From assembly GCF_016907955.1 (NCBI RefSeq), contig NZ_JAFBCX010000019.1:62001-126000 (forward strand): a DNA stretch of 64,000 nucleotides, given 5' to 3'. The stretch's first letter is position 1; every line of letters starts with the position of its first letter. Made by a program: the position numbers and the translations under genes. Below, in pieces: positions 23,848 through 32,237 of the stretch. Source of the DNA: Lentzea nigeriaca (GTDB taxonomy: Bacteria; Actinomycetota; Actinomycetes; Mycobacteriales; Pseudonocardiaceae). The notes under the pieces are model-generated. The model did not search any database. It was not told the DNA's origin and was given only the letters and a program-made list of their open reading frames with translations.

Positions 23848-24807
23848 ATGTTCAACGGCGATGCGTTTCCAGCTCGCGTGGACAAAACGGACGTGCGGCA
23901 TGTGGAAACGCTGACGAGCGCACTTCGGGCACTCGATTACGAATACGGTGGAGGCGCCTGCCGGGACGCCTGCGTCGCGTTGTTGAACTGGGCGAACCCG
24001 CTGCTCGACGCCGGCTCGTCCGGACGGGTGCTGCACCGGCTGCAGGTGGCCATCGCGGACCTGCACAACCTGGCCGGTTGGGCGTCGTTCGACATGGGCC
24101 TTTTGGAGTCGGCGCATCTGCACTTCGGCCGTGCGATGGGCCTCGCGCGTGCGTCGGGCAACAGCGCGTTGGAGGCCAACATCTACTACCGGATGGGTCG
24201 CGTGCATCTGCACTACGAACTGGCTGAGGACGCGTTGGCGTCGTTCCAGCGCGGTTTGCCCATCGCGCAGTCCAGCGGTTCGACGCTGGCCGTGTCGATC
24301 CTGCACGCCAACGAGGCGTGGGCGTTCGCGAAGATGGGCGCGGAGAGGCAGGCGTTGCGCCAGTTCGCGCGTGCGGAGGAGGAGTTCGACCGTGCGGCGA
24401 GCGAGGAAGCACCGCCGTGGGCGCGCTTCTTCGACCTGGCGGATCTGGTGTCGATCGGCGGGATGGTCCACACCGAACTCGCACGCACCTGCGACGTCAA
24501 GTACGCGCGGTCCGCGATCCCGCTGCTGACCAGGGCGATCTCGTCCGGGGGAGAGGACGCGTCCCGCAGCCAGTCGTTCCGGCTCGCGGCGCTCGCCGTG
24601 AACTACCTGGTGCAGAACGAGCCCGAGCATGCGCGGGAGGTCGGGGAACAGGCGATCGCGGTGTCCGGCCCGATCCGCTCGGCCCGCACGCGGGACCGGA
24701 TGCGGCCGCTGAAGCAGGAGGCGGAGCGGTTGCGCGGCAACGAGGCCGCGGACGAGCTGTCGTCGCGCCTGGGAGCGTTCATGACGTCGTCACAGGGAGC
24801 AGCCTGA
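23848..24807 (+). CDS. TPR-repeat regulator-like protein without HTH (paralogue 2)
   Basis: 319 residues from ATG 23848 with GGAGG upstream. It shares with the 16504-17376 protein the motifs DYEYGGGACRDAC and ADLHNLAGWASFDMGLLESA, a run of TPR helices, and the C-terminal RTRDRMRPLKQEAERLR. It has a longer N- and C-terminus than paralogue 1. No DNA-binding domain is present. These are the ligand/TPR halves of XRE-NsdA-type regulators and may work as adaptors or anti-regulators. A 20-bp palindrome upstream suggests repressor control. It converges on a secreted-protein gene across a strong shared terminator. Confidence 0.78.
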   Translation: MFNGDAFPARVDKTDVRHVETLTSALRALDYEYGGGACRDACVALLNWANPLLDAGSSGRVLHRLQVAIADLHNLAGWASFDMGLLESAHLHFGRAMGLARASGNSALEANIYYRMGRVHLHYELAEDALASFQRGLPIAQSSGSTLAVSILHANEAWAFAKMGAERQALRQFARAEEEFDRAASEEAPPWARFFDLADLVSIGGMVHTELARTCDVKYARSAIPLLTRAISSGGEDASRSQSFRLAALAVNYLVQNEPEHAREVGEQAIAVSGPIRSARTRDRMRPLKQEAERLRGNEAADELSSRLGAFMTSSQGAA

Positions 24808-24871
24808 TCTGGAAGGCGCCACCGGGACCCGAGGAGAGGTTTGGGCTTCGAGTCCCGGCGGCACCATGAGG

Positions 24872-24910
24872 CCGGACGGCGCCCAGCTGGGGGGCCTTGG
24901 CGCCGTCCGG
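24872..24910. terminator. Bidirectional terminator between convergent genes
   Basis: A perfect 12-bp inverted repeat, CCGGACGGCGCC (24872-24883) and GGCGCCGTCCGG (24899-24910), with a 15-base loop between the TPR stop (24807) and the secreted-protein stop (24922). It can serve both strands. Confidence 0.75.
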
Positions 24911-24921
24911 GGTCGGTGGGG

Positions 24922-25359
24922 TCAGCAGCGGATGTCGGTTTCCGCCCGGTAGGTCATCGCGCCGGAGTCCCACTCGGCGTAGGCGTTCGTGCAGGTGTCG
25001 AGGGTGTTGGTGCCGTGCGACCACAGCTCCTGCTGGCGGTAGTGGCCGTCCTTGCGGCCCTCGTGGCCGTACGGCTCACGCGACCACTCGTTGCCCCACT
25101 TCGCGATGATCACGAACACGGGCGTGTAGGTGGCCCCGGCGTTGTGGACCTCCGACCAGGTGTAGATGTAGGCCCAGTTCTTGCCGCAGCCCTTGAACTG
25201 CTTGACGGACGCCCACTTCTGCCTGTGGGCTCCGATGTAGGCGGTCTTGCCGATCTGCGTCACCGGACCGCAGCCGGGAGCGCTCTCCGCCTGCGCCTGA
25301 CCGGACGTGGCCACTCCCAGGAGCAACGCCGCGGCGGCGATGAAGGTTGTGCGCTTCAT
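24922..25359 (-). CDS. Secreted protein of unknown family
   Basis: 145 residues from ATG 25359. The signal peptide MKRTTFIAAAALLLGVATSG has probable cleavage near AQA-ES. The mature part is rich in Trp and Tyr (KWASVKQFKGCGKNWAYIYT), with five cysteines (PGCGP, KGCGK, LDTCTN, DIRC region) suggesting disulfides, and a beta-rich pattern as in small secreted actinomycete proteins (YjfA/DUF2690-like, uncertain). It is divergent from the SARP gene; twin GCTGACA repeats lie in its promoter region, so it may be a SARP target. Confidence 0.8.
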   Translation of the reverse strand: MKRTTFIAAAALLLGVATSGQAQAESAPGCGPVTQIGKTAYIGAHRQKWASVKQFKGCGKNWAYIYTWSEVHNAGATYTPVFVIIAKWGNEWSREPYGHEGRKDGHYRQQELWSHGTNTLDTCTNAYAEWDSGAMTYRAETDIRC

Positions 25360-25382
25360 GGGCGAGAAGCATCACGTGACGC

Positions 25383-25400
25383 GCTGACATTTCGCTGACA
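25383..25400. promoter_or_regulatory. Direct heptamer repeats, possible SARP site
   Basis: GCTGACA occurs at 25383-25389 and 25394-25400, an 11-bp period. SARP regulators bind direct heptamers spaced 11 bp, 8 bp upstream of the -10. Read on the minus strand, a weak -10-like TGATGC (25374-25369) lies 8 bp past the repeat nearer the secreted-protein gene, which would place that gene under the adjacent SARP. Confidence 0.45.
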
Positions 25401-25431
25401 CCTGGGGTTACCGGCTGGTTAGGATCGGCTC

Positions 25432-28356
25432 ATGCAACGGCGGTGGGGGTTCAAGGTTCTGGGATCGTTGCAGGTCATCGACTCCGGCCGGGTCGCGGAG
25501 CTCCGCTCGGCCAAACAGCGTGTCCTGCTTGCCGCGTTGCTGATGAAGGCCAACGCGCCGGTTTCGTCGTACGAGCTGATGGAGCACCTCTGGGGTGAGG
25601 AGCCGTCCGGTTCGGCGCGCGCGACTCTGCAGACGTACGTCATGCGGCTGAGACAGTCGCTGGACGACCTCGCGGACCGCAAGCTGGTCCGCACGTGGCC
25701 TACGGGCTACTCGATCCACGTCGACGACGACCAGCTCGACCTGCTCACGTTCCAGCGCCTGCGGGCCGAGGCCAAGCGCGCGCCCGACCTGGCGACCGAG
25801 GCACGGCTGCTCGGCGAGGCCGCGGCGTTGTGGCGCGGGCCCGCGCTCGACCAGGTGTCGTCGCTGCGGATGGAACACACCGACGTGCAGCGCCTCAACG
25901 AGCAGCGCTGGGAGGTGCTGGAGCGCCGCAACGACGCCGAGCTGCAACTGGGGCGGCACGACCAGATCGTCGACGAGCTGCGCTCCCTGGTCGCCGAGCA
26001 TCCGTTGCGTGAGCGGTTCTGGTACCAGCTGATGCTGGCCCTGCACCGCACCGGCCAGCAGGCGCAGGCGCTCGACGTGTTCCGGCGGGCGAGCGAGGTG
26101 CTCGCCGACGAGCTGGGCATCGACCCGAACGCCGAACTCCGCGCTCTGCACATGGAGGTGCTGGCCGGGTCCTCCGCGCCGGTGACCGTGCAGGCCGGTC
26201 CCTCGTGGCTGCCGCCCGCGGTGGGCGACTTCTCCGGCAGGGCCGACGAGGTCATGCGGCTCACGGCCGGTCTGCGGGCCGGTGGGACGTGGACGATCAC
26301 CGGTCCCGGTGGCGTGGGCAAGACGTCCCTGGCCGTGCACTGCGCGCATCTCGTGCGGGACGCGTTCCCGGACGGCCAGCTGTACCTGAACCTGCGCGGC
26401 GGCGAGCAGAAGCCCGTCGAGCCCGCCGCGGCCCTGGACAGGTTGCTGCGCGGCCTCGGCGTCTCCGGTGGCGCGATACCGTCCACTGTGGACGACCGGG
26501 TGGATCTCTACCGCGACCTGCTGTCGGACCGCCGGATCCTGGTCGTGCTGGACAACGCGATCAACGAGACCCAGGTCCGGCCGCTGCTGCCGGGAACCAC
26601 CGCGGGCGCGGCGCTGGTGACGTCACGGGCGGCGCTGGCAGGTCTGGAAGCCGCCCACGTCGTGCCGCTGGACGTGCTGCCCTCACCCGACGCGCTGGCG
26701 TTGCTGCGGGCGGCGGTGGGTGAGGCCCGTTGCGCCGCGGAACCCGTTGCGGCACAGGAGATCGTGACCTACTGCGGCCAGTTGCCGCTGGCGCTGCGGG
26801 TGGCGGCGGCCCGCCTGGTGGCGCGGCCGCACTGGCAGCTCGCGAAGCTCGCCGGCAGGTTGTCCGACGAACGGCGCCGGTTCGACGAACTGTCGTTGGG
26901 GGACCTGGACGTCCGCGCTTCGCTGGCCCTGTCCTACGACGGCCTCGACGAGTCGCACCGCAGGGCGTTCCGGCTGCTGTCGCTCGTCGACACGCCGGAC
27001 TTCCCGGCCTGGGTGGCGTCACCGTTGCTGGGACTCGACCTCGACGACGCGGAGGACCACGTCGAAGCCCTGGTCGACGCCCGCCTGGTCGACTACGCGG
27101 GCCGTGACGCGCTGGGCCAGGTCCGGTACCGGCTGCACGACCTGCTGCGCGCCTTCGGCCGCGAGGCGGCGTCCGAGGATCCCGCCGCAGCCCTGAAGGC
27201 GTTGTTCGAACGGTGGCTGGACCTGGCGACCCGCGCCGACGTCGAGCTCCCGCACCAGGCGATCCGCCTGGAACCCCTTGCGCTGGAACGGTTCGACCTC
27301 GGCGACGCGGCCGACTGGTTCGACGCGGAATGGCAGAACATCCACGCCGTGATCACCCAGGCCGCGGCTCTGGGTCTGGGTTCGCTGGCGTCCGAGCTGG
27401 CGATCCGGTCGACGGCGTTCTGCGACCTGCGCGCCAGGTTCGACGACTGGGAGCAGATCAACGACCTCGGTCTGTCGGTCGCGCCGGCCGACCGCCGACC
27501 GATTCTGTTCCAGCAGCGCGGAATCCTGTGCGCGCGACTGAACCGGTACGCCGAGGCCTCAGCCAACTTCGCTGCCGCACAAGAAGGTTTCGCCGCGACC
27601 GGCGACGTGTGGGGCGAGGCCTACGCCAGGTACGGCATGGGGTGGATGCACGAGTGGGGCGGCCGGTCGTCGGAGGCCCGTTCGGCGCATCGTGAAGCCA
27701 TGGCACGGTTCGTCGCGTCGGGCAACCCGCACGGTGAGATCGAAGTGCTGTGCTCGTTGGGGGCCATCGAACGGCGTGCCGGTGGGCTGGCCGCGGCGCA
27801 GGAGTACCTGGAGCGGGCTCGGCGCGTTGCCGGGCAGTTGGGGGACGAGCAGAGCGAGCTGATGGCGACCCTGGAGTTGGGGCGGCTGCACCAGTTCACC
27901 GGCGAGTTGCAGATGTCGGCGGCGTTTCTGCGGTCTTCGCTCGCTGCGGCGCAGAAACTCGGGGATCCGGATTTCGCGGCGAACATCAGGTTGTTCCTGG
28001 CCGACACGTTGATCCGGTCTGGGCAGGTCGGGCTGGCTGAGGAGCAGTTGCGGCAGGCCTGGGAGTTCTTCGAGGCGCACGACGACCGCCAGGGGCGGAT
28101 TTGGGTGTGGAGGTTGCGGTCTGGGCTGGCTGCCACGCCTGAGGAAGCGTTGCGGTTGGCGTCGCTTGCCATGGATCAGGCTCGGGAGATGGATTCTCCG
28201 CCCGAGTTCGGGCGGTCGTTGCGGGTGCTCGGGGATGCATTGGAGCGGGCTGGGCGGTCGGAGGAGGCTCGAGAGCACTGGCGGCTGGCTGGGGAGACGT
28301 TGACCGCGGCCGGGTTTCAGGCGGAGGTTGACGAGCTTCGGCTGGCCACGTCCTAG
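25432..28356 (+). CDS. AfsR/SARP-family regulator (BTAD - NB-ARC - TPR)
   Basis: 974 residues from ATG 25432. The N-terminal OmpR-like winged helix (1-90: FKVLGSLQVIDSG and ATLQTYVMRLRQSLDD) is followed by the BTAD domain (about 95-245: AEHPLRERFWYQLMLALHRT). NB-ARC then follows with Walker A TGPGGVGKTSLAV, Walker B ILVVLDNAINE and the ALVTSRAALAG block. The last ~400 residues are TPR helices. AfsR-type proteins integrate signals to activate secondary-metabolism or secretion genes. A 25392-centred repeat pair lies in the divergent promoter region. No biosynthetic cluster is in the window. Confidence 0.95.
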   Translation: MQRRWGFKVLGSLQVIDSGRVAELRSAKQRVLLAALLMKANAPVSSYELMEHLWGEEPSGSARATLQTYVMRLRQSLDDLADRKLVRTWPTGYSIHVDDDQLDLLTFQRLRAEAKRAPDLATEARLLGEAAALWRGPALDQVSSLRMEHTDVQRLNEQRWEVLERRNDAELQLGRHDQIVDELRSLVAEHPLRERFWYQLMLALHRTGQQAQALDVFRRASEVLADELGIDPNAELRALHMEVLAGSSAPVTVQAGPSWLPPAVGDFSGRADEVMRLTAGLRAGGTWTITGPGGVGKTSLAVHCAHLVRDAFPDGQLYLNLRGGEQKPVEPAAALDRLLRGLGVSGGAIPSTVDDRVDLYRDLLSDRRILVVLDNAINETQVRPLLPGTTAGAALVTSRAALAGLEAAHVVPLDVLPSPDALALLRAAVGEARCAAEPVAAQEIVTYCGQLPLALRVAAARLVARPHWQLAKLAGRLSDERRRFDELSLGDLDVRASLALSYDGLDESHRRAFRLLSLVDTPDFPAWVASPLLGLDLDDAEDHVEALVDARLVDYAGRDALGQVRYRLHDLLRAFGREAASEDPAAALKALFERWLDLATRADVELPHQAIRLEPLALERFDLGDAADWFDAEWQNIHAVITQAAALGLGSLASELAIRSTAFCDLRARFDDWEQINDLGLSVAPADRRPILFQQRGILCARLNRYAEASANFAAAQEGFAATGDVWGEAYARYGMGWMHEWGGRSSEARSAHREAMARFVASGNPHGEIEVLCSLGAIERRAGGLAAAQEYLERARRVAGQLGDEQSELMATLELGRLHQFTGELQMSAAFLRSSLAAAQKLGDPDFAANIRLFLADTLIRSGQVGLAEEQLRQAWEFFEAHDDRQGRIWVWRLRSGLAATPEEALRLASLAMDQAREMDSPPEFGRSLRVLGDALERAGRSEEAREHWRLAGETLTAAGFQAEVDELRLATS

Positions 28357-28493
28357 GGGGCGGTTCCTGCGTCCCGTCGCGGTTGGTAGTGCGGGTCGGC
28401 TTGGTTGGCCGGTTCCGGTTCCAGCGGAGGGGTCGCCAATGCGGTTCGGTCACCTTGCGTAGATGGTTGCGCAGGCATTGACGAGCGCTGGTT

Positions 28494-28730
28494 TTTTCAT
28501 CGCCGCTTCGCGACGATTGCGATTGGTGCTTGACTTCGGGGCCCTTGCGAGGCGCAGGTCGGCCTTTAAAAGCCGGGCATTAAGAGCCCGGCCGATCCGA
28601 ACACGGTAGCACCTCGCACCCAAAGTCAAGCACCAATCGCCTGCGTGCGTGGTCGCGTTTGTGCGGTCGGGTTCCGGAAATTACCGCTTGGACAGCGCGG
28701 TATCAGGTCTGTACGGCTCGCTTCGCATCG
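28494..28730 (+). repeat. Left terminal inverted repeat
   Basis: It matches the reverse complement of 30478-30717. Outer edge TTTTCATCGCCGCTTCGCGA, inner edge GGCTCGCTTCGCATCG. Within it, 28519-28640 is itself a 122-base imperfect palindrome with 18-bp arms GCGATTGGTGCTTGACTT and AAGTCAAGCACCAATCGC. Confidence 0.85.
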
Positions 28731-29179
28731 CGGTTTCGGGGTGAGCCTCGGCTTTGCCTTCGGCCGTGCGCAGGATTAGGGCTGTTCGGCTCCGCTGCGC
28801 CATCGCTATTTCAGGGGTGCCTCGACTTTTCTCATTGGTCATGCGAGGTGGCGGGTCTTTGCGCCTCGCTTCGCATTGCCAAAGCGGGATCGGTTCTTGT
28901 CAGCTGCATTGCTGATACCGCTGCTTCGGCGGCGCCACTGCTACCACTTTGCCGATGCCACTGCGTTGCCGTCCCGTCCCGTGCCGATGCCGCGTCGCCT
29001 GCGTCGATGCCGTCGCTAGTGCCGGTGCTAGCGCCTCGCTGGTCGCTTTGTCGCTGTCGCGCGGGGTTGCCGGTGTGCCTGGCTCGATTGTGGGCATGGT
29101 TGTGCCACGGCCGTGGTGGTGCTGCACGGCCGTGGCGGTCGAGGCGGTGGTGGGGTCCGCTCGCGTCCCTCGGTCGGGG
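28731..29179. other. Non-coding, low-complexity stretch inside the element
   Basis: No gene is supported on either strand. The sequence is rich in short reiterated motifs such as GCCGATGCC and CGCTTCGC. Near 29107-29145 the palindromes CCACGGCCGTGG and CACGGCCGTGG occur about 20 bases apart and may form the terminator of the 13E12 gene, which ends at 29180. Confidence 0.45.
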
Positions 29180-30391
29180 TTAGGCGGCGGTGTGGAGCTG
29201 GTTGCGTCTGGGTCTGCGTTCGGGGTCGAGCCAGGCGGGCGGGTAGAAGACCGGCATGCCGTGTTCGATCGTGACTTCCCAGCCGCTGCGGTGGATCAGG
29301 GTGTGGTGGTGGCGGCACAGCAGCACCCCGTTGTCGAGGGAGGTGTCGCCGCCGTCGGCCCAGTGCTGGATGTGGTGGGCATCGCAGTGCTTCGGCGGAC
29401 GCCCACAACCCGGGAACGCGCAACCTCGGTCGCGGGCGACCAGGGCGCGGCGGATGCCGGAGGTGAACAGCCGGGACCGACGGCCCACGTTGAGCGGCTG
29501 GGACCGGCTGCCCAGCACGATCGGGAGGATCCCGGCGCTGCAGGCGAGCTGGCGGACCTGGTCGGCGGGGAGGTGCACGCCGTTGTCCAGCGTCGCCGCC
29601 CCGGCCTGCTCGACCAGGTCGTCGTAGTCCACGGTCACCGTCAGCGCGACCGCCTCGCCGCCGTGCTCGGGCAGCACGTCCGCCCGCAGCGTCAGATCGA
29701 GGAGTTCGGCCAGGGCGTCGCCCTGCCGCTCGTCCAGCGTGCGCGGGTCGGGGCCTTCGGCGGTGGTGGGGCGGGGTTTGGCCAGCGGGCCCAGCGCCGC
29801 GATCAACGTCGCACCGGTCACCGGGTCCATCGTCCCGGCGTACTTCACCACCCCGTCCCTGGTCTGGCGCAACGCCAGCCGGTTACGGGAGCAGGCGGGT
29901 TCGGGCTGGGGGTCTTTCGGTTCGGGGTCGTTCTGGAACAACCCGTAGATCAGCTTCTTGCCCAGGGCGCGGACCAGGGTGGGCTCGAACTGGCGGGCGT
30001 AGTCGACCAGCTGCGTCTCACGGTCGGCGGGCAGGGTCTGCATCGCCTCGGCGACCACCGCGACGTGCTCGATCGACAGGGCGCCCTCGGCGGCGGCCGT
30101 GGCGGTGATCGGGAGCCGGGCGGTGATCTCGCTGCCGGTCGGGGTGATCTCACCGCTCAGCTTCGCGGCCTGCTCGACCCACCGTGTGGCGGTGTTCTTG
30201 TCCCAGCGGACCGCGTCCCGCAGCACGAGCGCAAGGTTTTTGTAGCCGAGTTCGGTGGCGGCGCCGCGGCGGTTCAACTCGGCGATTTTCTGCATGATCG
30301 CATAATCGCGGGCCCGGGATTCCGTCACCTCGTCGACGATGCCGCGCAGCAGCTCGCCGGTGGAGAGGAGGGGAAGGCTGGAGTCGCTCAC
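29180..30391 (-). CDS. DUF222 / HNH endonuclease (13E12 repeat family)
   Basis: 403 residues from GTG 30391. The N-terminal DUF222 region (about 10-300) is followed by a C-terminal HNH nuclease: CAFPGCGRPPKHCDAHHIQ, then HWADGGDTSLDNGVLLCRHH, with the CxxC...HH...C..HH zinc and metal residues intact. Such proteins are multi-copy in many actinobacteria and are suspected selfish or mobile nucleases. It is the only gene between the two long inverted repeats, so the nuclease is the natural candidate for mobilising them. The biochemical target is unknown. Confidence 0.93.
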   Translation of the reverse strand: MSDSSLPLLSTGELLRGIVDEVTESRARDYAIMQKIAELNRRGAATELGYKNLALVLRDAVRWDKNTATRWVEQAAKLSGEITPTGSEITARLPITATAAAEGALSIEHVAVVAEAMQTLPADRETQLVDYARQFEPTLVRALGKKLIYGLFQNDPEPKDPQPEPACSRNRLALRQTRDGVVKYAGTMDPVTGATLIAALGPLAKPRPTTAEGPDPRTLDERQGDALAELLDLTLRADVLPEHGGEAVALTVTVDYDDLVEQAGAATLDNGVHLPADQVRQLACSAGILPIVLGSRSQPLNVGRRSRLFTSGIRRALVARDRGCAFPGCGRPPKHCDAHHIQHWADGGDTSLDNGVLLCRHHHTLIHRSGWEVTIEHGMPVFYPPAWLDPERRPRRNQLHTAA

Positions 30392-30477
30392 GTGTTCTAA
30401 TTTACCGCAAGATCACGTGAATATCAGGGCCGAAAATGAACACCATCGAGTGAATCGCCGAACCCGCACCGGCGTGG

Positions 30478-30717
30478 CGAAGCGAAGCGAGCCGGAAAGG
30501 GCTGATACCGCGCCGTTCAAGCGGTAATTTCCGGAACCCGACCGCACAAACGCAACCACGTACGCACCGCGATTGGTGCTTGACTTTGGGTGCGAGGTGC
30601 TACCGTGTTCGGATCGGCCGGGCGCTTTACATGCCCGGCTTTTAAAGGCCGACCAGCGCCTCGCAAGGGCCCCGAAGTCAAGCGCCAATCGCAATCGTCG
30701 CGAAGCGGCGATGAAAA
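30478..30717 (-). repeat. Right terminal inverted repeat
   Basis: Inverted copy of 28494-28730. The inner palindromic unit lies at 30569-30692, with arms GCGATTGGTGCTTGACTT (30569-30586) and AAGTCAAGCGCCAATCGC (30675-30692). It occupies most of the 360-base gap between the endonuclease gene start and the scramblase-like gene end. Confidence 0.85.
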
Positions 30718-30751
30718 GACCCGTCTCGTTCCCGTGCGCGGCTGTCCTGGC

Positions 30752-31552
30752 TCAGCCCTGGGTCTGGCTCAGTACCGTGTCCACGGTGACGCCGGAGGCC
30801 ACGATCATGCTCAGCAGCGGGTCCGGCACCTGGCGGTGGAACTGGACGACGTAGTTGTCGGCGGTGGAGAACATCGCCTTGGCCATGCCCTGCCAGGTCT
30901 TGGTGATGCGGGCCACCTCGGTGTCGGTGTGGTCGCGGAGCGAGAAGTTCCAGGCGCGGAAGTTCTCGGCGTAGATGCCGCCGACCTTCATGCCGTTGCA
31001 CACGTAGGCGAAGCGGACCTTGCCGAAGACGTTCTCCTGGATGATCTCGCCGATGGGCATGCCGTCGCCGCGTTCGACGATGACCTTGGACTTCCACATC
31101 GTTGCCGGGCGCACGAGGCGGAGGAGCGGGTGGCCGTGCACGTCGCGGATTTCCAGGCGGACGTCGAGCATCGAGTCGAGTTTGGTGAAGGCGCGCAAGG
31201 CTTTGGCGGCGCCGGACTGGCCCACCTGTTCGACGGTGCCGATGTGGCGGGCGTGCTGGTCGTAGATGACGTAGGAGTTCGACATCTCGATGAGCTTCGC
31301 CTTCTGGTTCACCACCAGGACAGGTTCGGTGAACAGGGTGCCGCCGCCGCCCGCGACCGGTTGCTGGATGCCCGCTCGCTGGACCTGTTGGGCCACGCGG
31401 TCCTGGCCCGTGCCGCCCATCTGCATCTCCATGTGGTGGGCGTCGGTTTGCTGCTGGCGCGGCTGGACGTGGGGCGTCCACTGGGTGCCGTCCCACCAAC
31501 GAACGTAGCGTTGGTCGGCGTTGTCGGGGTACCAGCCGGGAGCGAAGTTCAC
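30752..31552 (-). CDS. Phospholipid-scramblase/LURP-like protein with N-terminal DUF2510
   Basis: 266 residues from GTG 31552. The N-terminus APGWYPDNADQRYVRWWDGT is the DUF2510 motif found at the start of many actinobacterial membrane-linked proteins. A central Gln-rich linker leads to a scramblase/tubby-like beta domain (TEPVLVVNQKAKLIEMSNSY, then VYDVHGHPLLRLVRP-like strands and VIVERGDGMPIGEIIQENVF). Function in bacteria is not established; a membrane-associated role is likely. It is divergent from the TNT-domain gene across 49 bases. Confidence 0.8.
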   Translation of the reverse strand: MNFAPGWYPDNADQRYVRWWDGTQWTPHVQPRQQQTDAHHMEMQMGGTGQDRVAQQVQRAGIQQPVAGGGGTLFTEPVLVVNQKAKLIEMSNSYVIYDQHARHIGTVEQVGQSGAAKALRAFTKLDSMLDVRLEIRDVHGHPLLRLVRPATMWKSKVIVERGDGMPIGEIIQENVFGKVRFAYVCNGMKVGGIYAENFRAWNFSLRDHTDTEVARITKTWQGMAKAMFSTADNYVVQFHRQVPDPLLSMIVASGVTVDTVLSQTQG

Positions 31553-31601
31553 GCGGAAGAGGGTAGTGCGGAAGTCCGTGTCACGCGCCAGGATACGAAG
31601 C

Positions 31602-32237
31602 ATGTTCGCAGGCAAACGGATTTTGGCGGCGTTGTTTGCCGCGACTCTTGTCCTGTTCGGCGTCAATGCCGGAATCGGTGCGGCGCAAGCGGCCGTCGAG
31701 GCGTGCTCCGGCGCCTATCAAGGGGACAGCCGGCTCGGGCCCGAGACGTTGCCCGAGGCGTGGCAGCGGCCCGTCGGGCCGATCGTGGCCGGGTACAAGC
31801 GGTTCGGGCACGTCGGCAAGGACGCGTTCCTCGCCAAGTACTGGAACGGGACCGGGTGGAACTACCCGCCGCGGGACGGGTTCTGGCTGCGGCCCGACGG
31901 CGAGCCGATCAAGTACCAGCGGACCCTCGGGGTGGACACGAGGCTGGACCGGTTCGGCAGCGAGTACGGCGGGTTCCTGGCGTACAAGGGGACGCACTAC
32001 TCGACGCGCGCGATTCCGCCGCAGAGTCTCTACACGTTCGATCCCGCGTACCGGTGCAACTACCACGCCTACCGGGTCACCAAGGCGTTTGCCGTGTGGG
32101 AAGGGCCCATCGCGCCGTGGTTCGAGCAGCCCGGTGGTGGGCTGCAGCAGAAGCTGGACAGGGCGCTGGTGCCAGGCGACGGGGCACTGAATGTCGCCTG
32201 GCTGCTCTCCAACGGTTACCTCGTGCGGCTCAACTGA
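31602..32237 (+). CDS. Secreted TNT-domain protein (putative NAD+ glycohydrolase toxin)
   Basis: 211 residues from ATG 31602. The signal peptide (residues 1-31) ends near AAQA. The TNT domain (about 62-187), named from the tuberculosis necrotizing toxin, shows WNYPPRDGFWLRPDGEP, the Arg/Phe pair in TRLDRFGSEYGGFLA, STRAIPPQSLY, YHAYRVTKAF and the Gln-bearing PWFEQPGGGLQQKLD. Arg and Gln at these places are the catalytic-site residues of the family, which cleaves NAD+. No immunity-factor gene of the IFT type is recognised next to it. Likely role: antagonism, or NAD-degrading exoenzyme. Confidence 0.87.
   Translation: MFAGKRILAALFAATLVLFGVNAGIGAAQAAVEACSGAYQGDSRLGPETLPEAWQRPVGPIVAGYKRFGHVGKDAFLAKYWNGTGWNYPPRDGFWLRPDGEPIKYQRTLGVDTRLDRFGSEYGGFLAYKGTHYSTRAIPPQSLYTFDPAYRCNYHAYRVTKAFAVWEGPIAPWFEQPGGGLQQKLDRALVPGDGALNVAWLLSNGYLVRLN

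Larger units (their letters stand above)
28494..30717. mobile_element. 2.2-kb 13E12-type element with long terminal inverted repeats
   Basis: Two ~240-bp sequences at 28494-28730 and 30478-30717 are inverted copies of each other (about 90 percent identical by eye) and enclose one DUF222/HNH endonuclease gene and a non-coding stretch. The layout recalls REP13E12 repeats of mycobacteria, whose 13E12 gene family this endonuclease belongs to. No target-site duplication was found at the outer edges (left flank ...GCTGGTTT, right flank GACCCGTC...). No transposase or integrase gene is inside. Boundaries are set by where the two copies stop matching. Confidence 0.7.

Noticed and set aside
28659-29183. 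A + strand frame rich in Cys and Arg inside the 13E12 element
   Set aside because: Low-complexity composition, overlaps the inverted repeat, and no family resemblance.
28470-30740. Target-site duplication at the edges of the 13E12 element
   Set aside because: Flanks GCTGGTTT and GACCCGTC do not match in either orientation.
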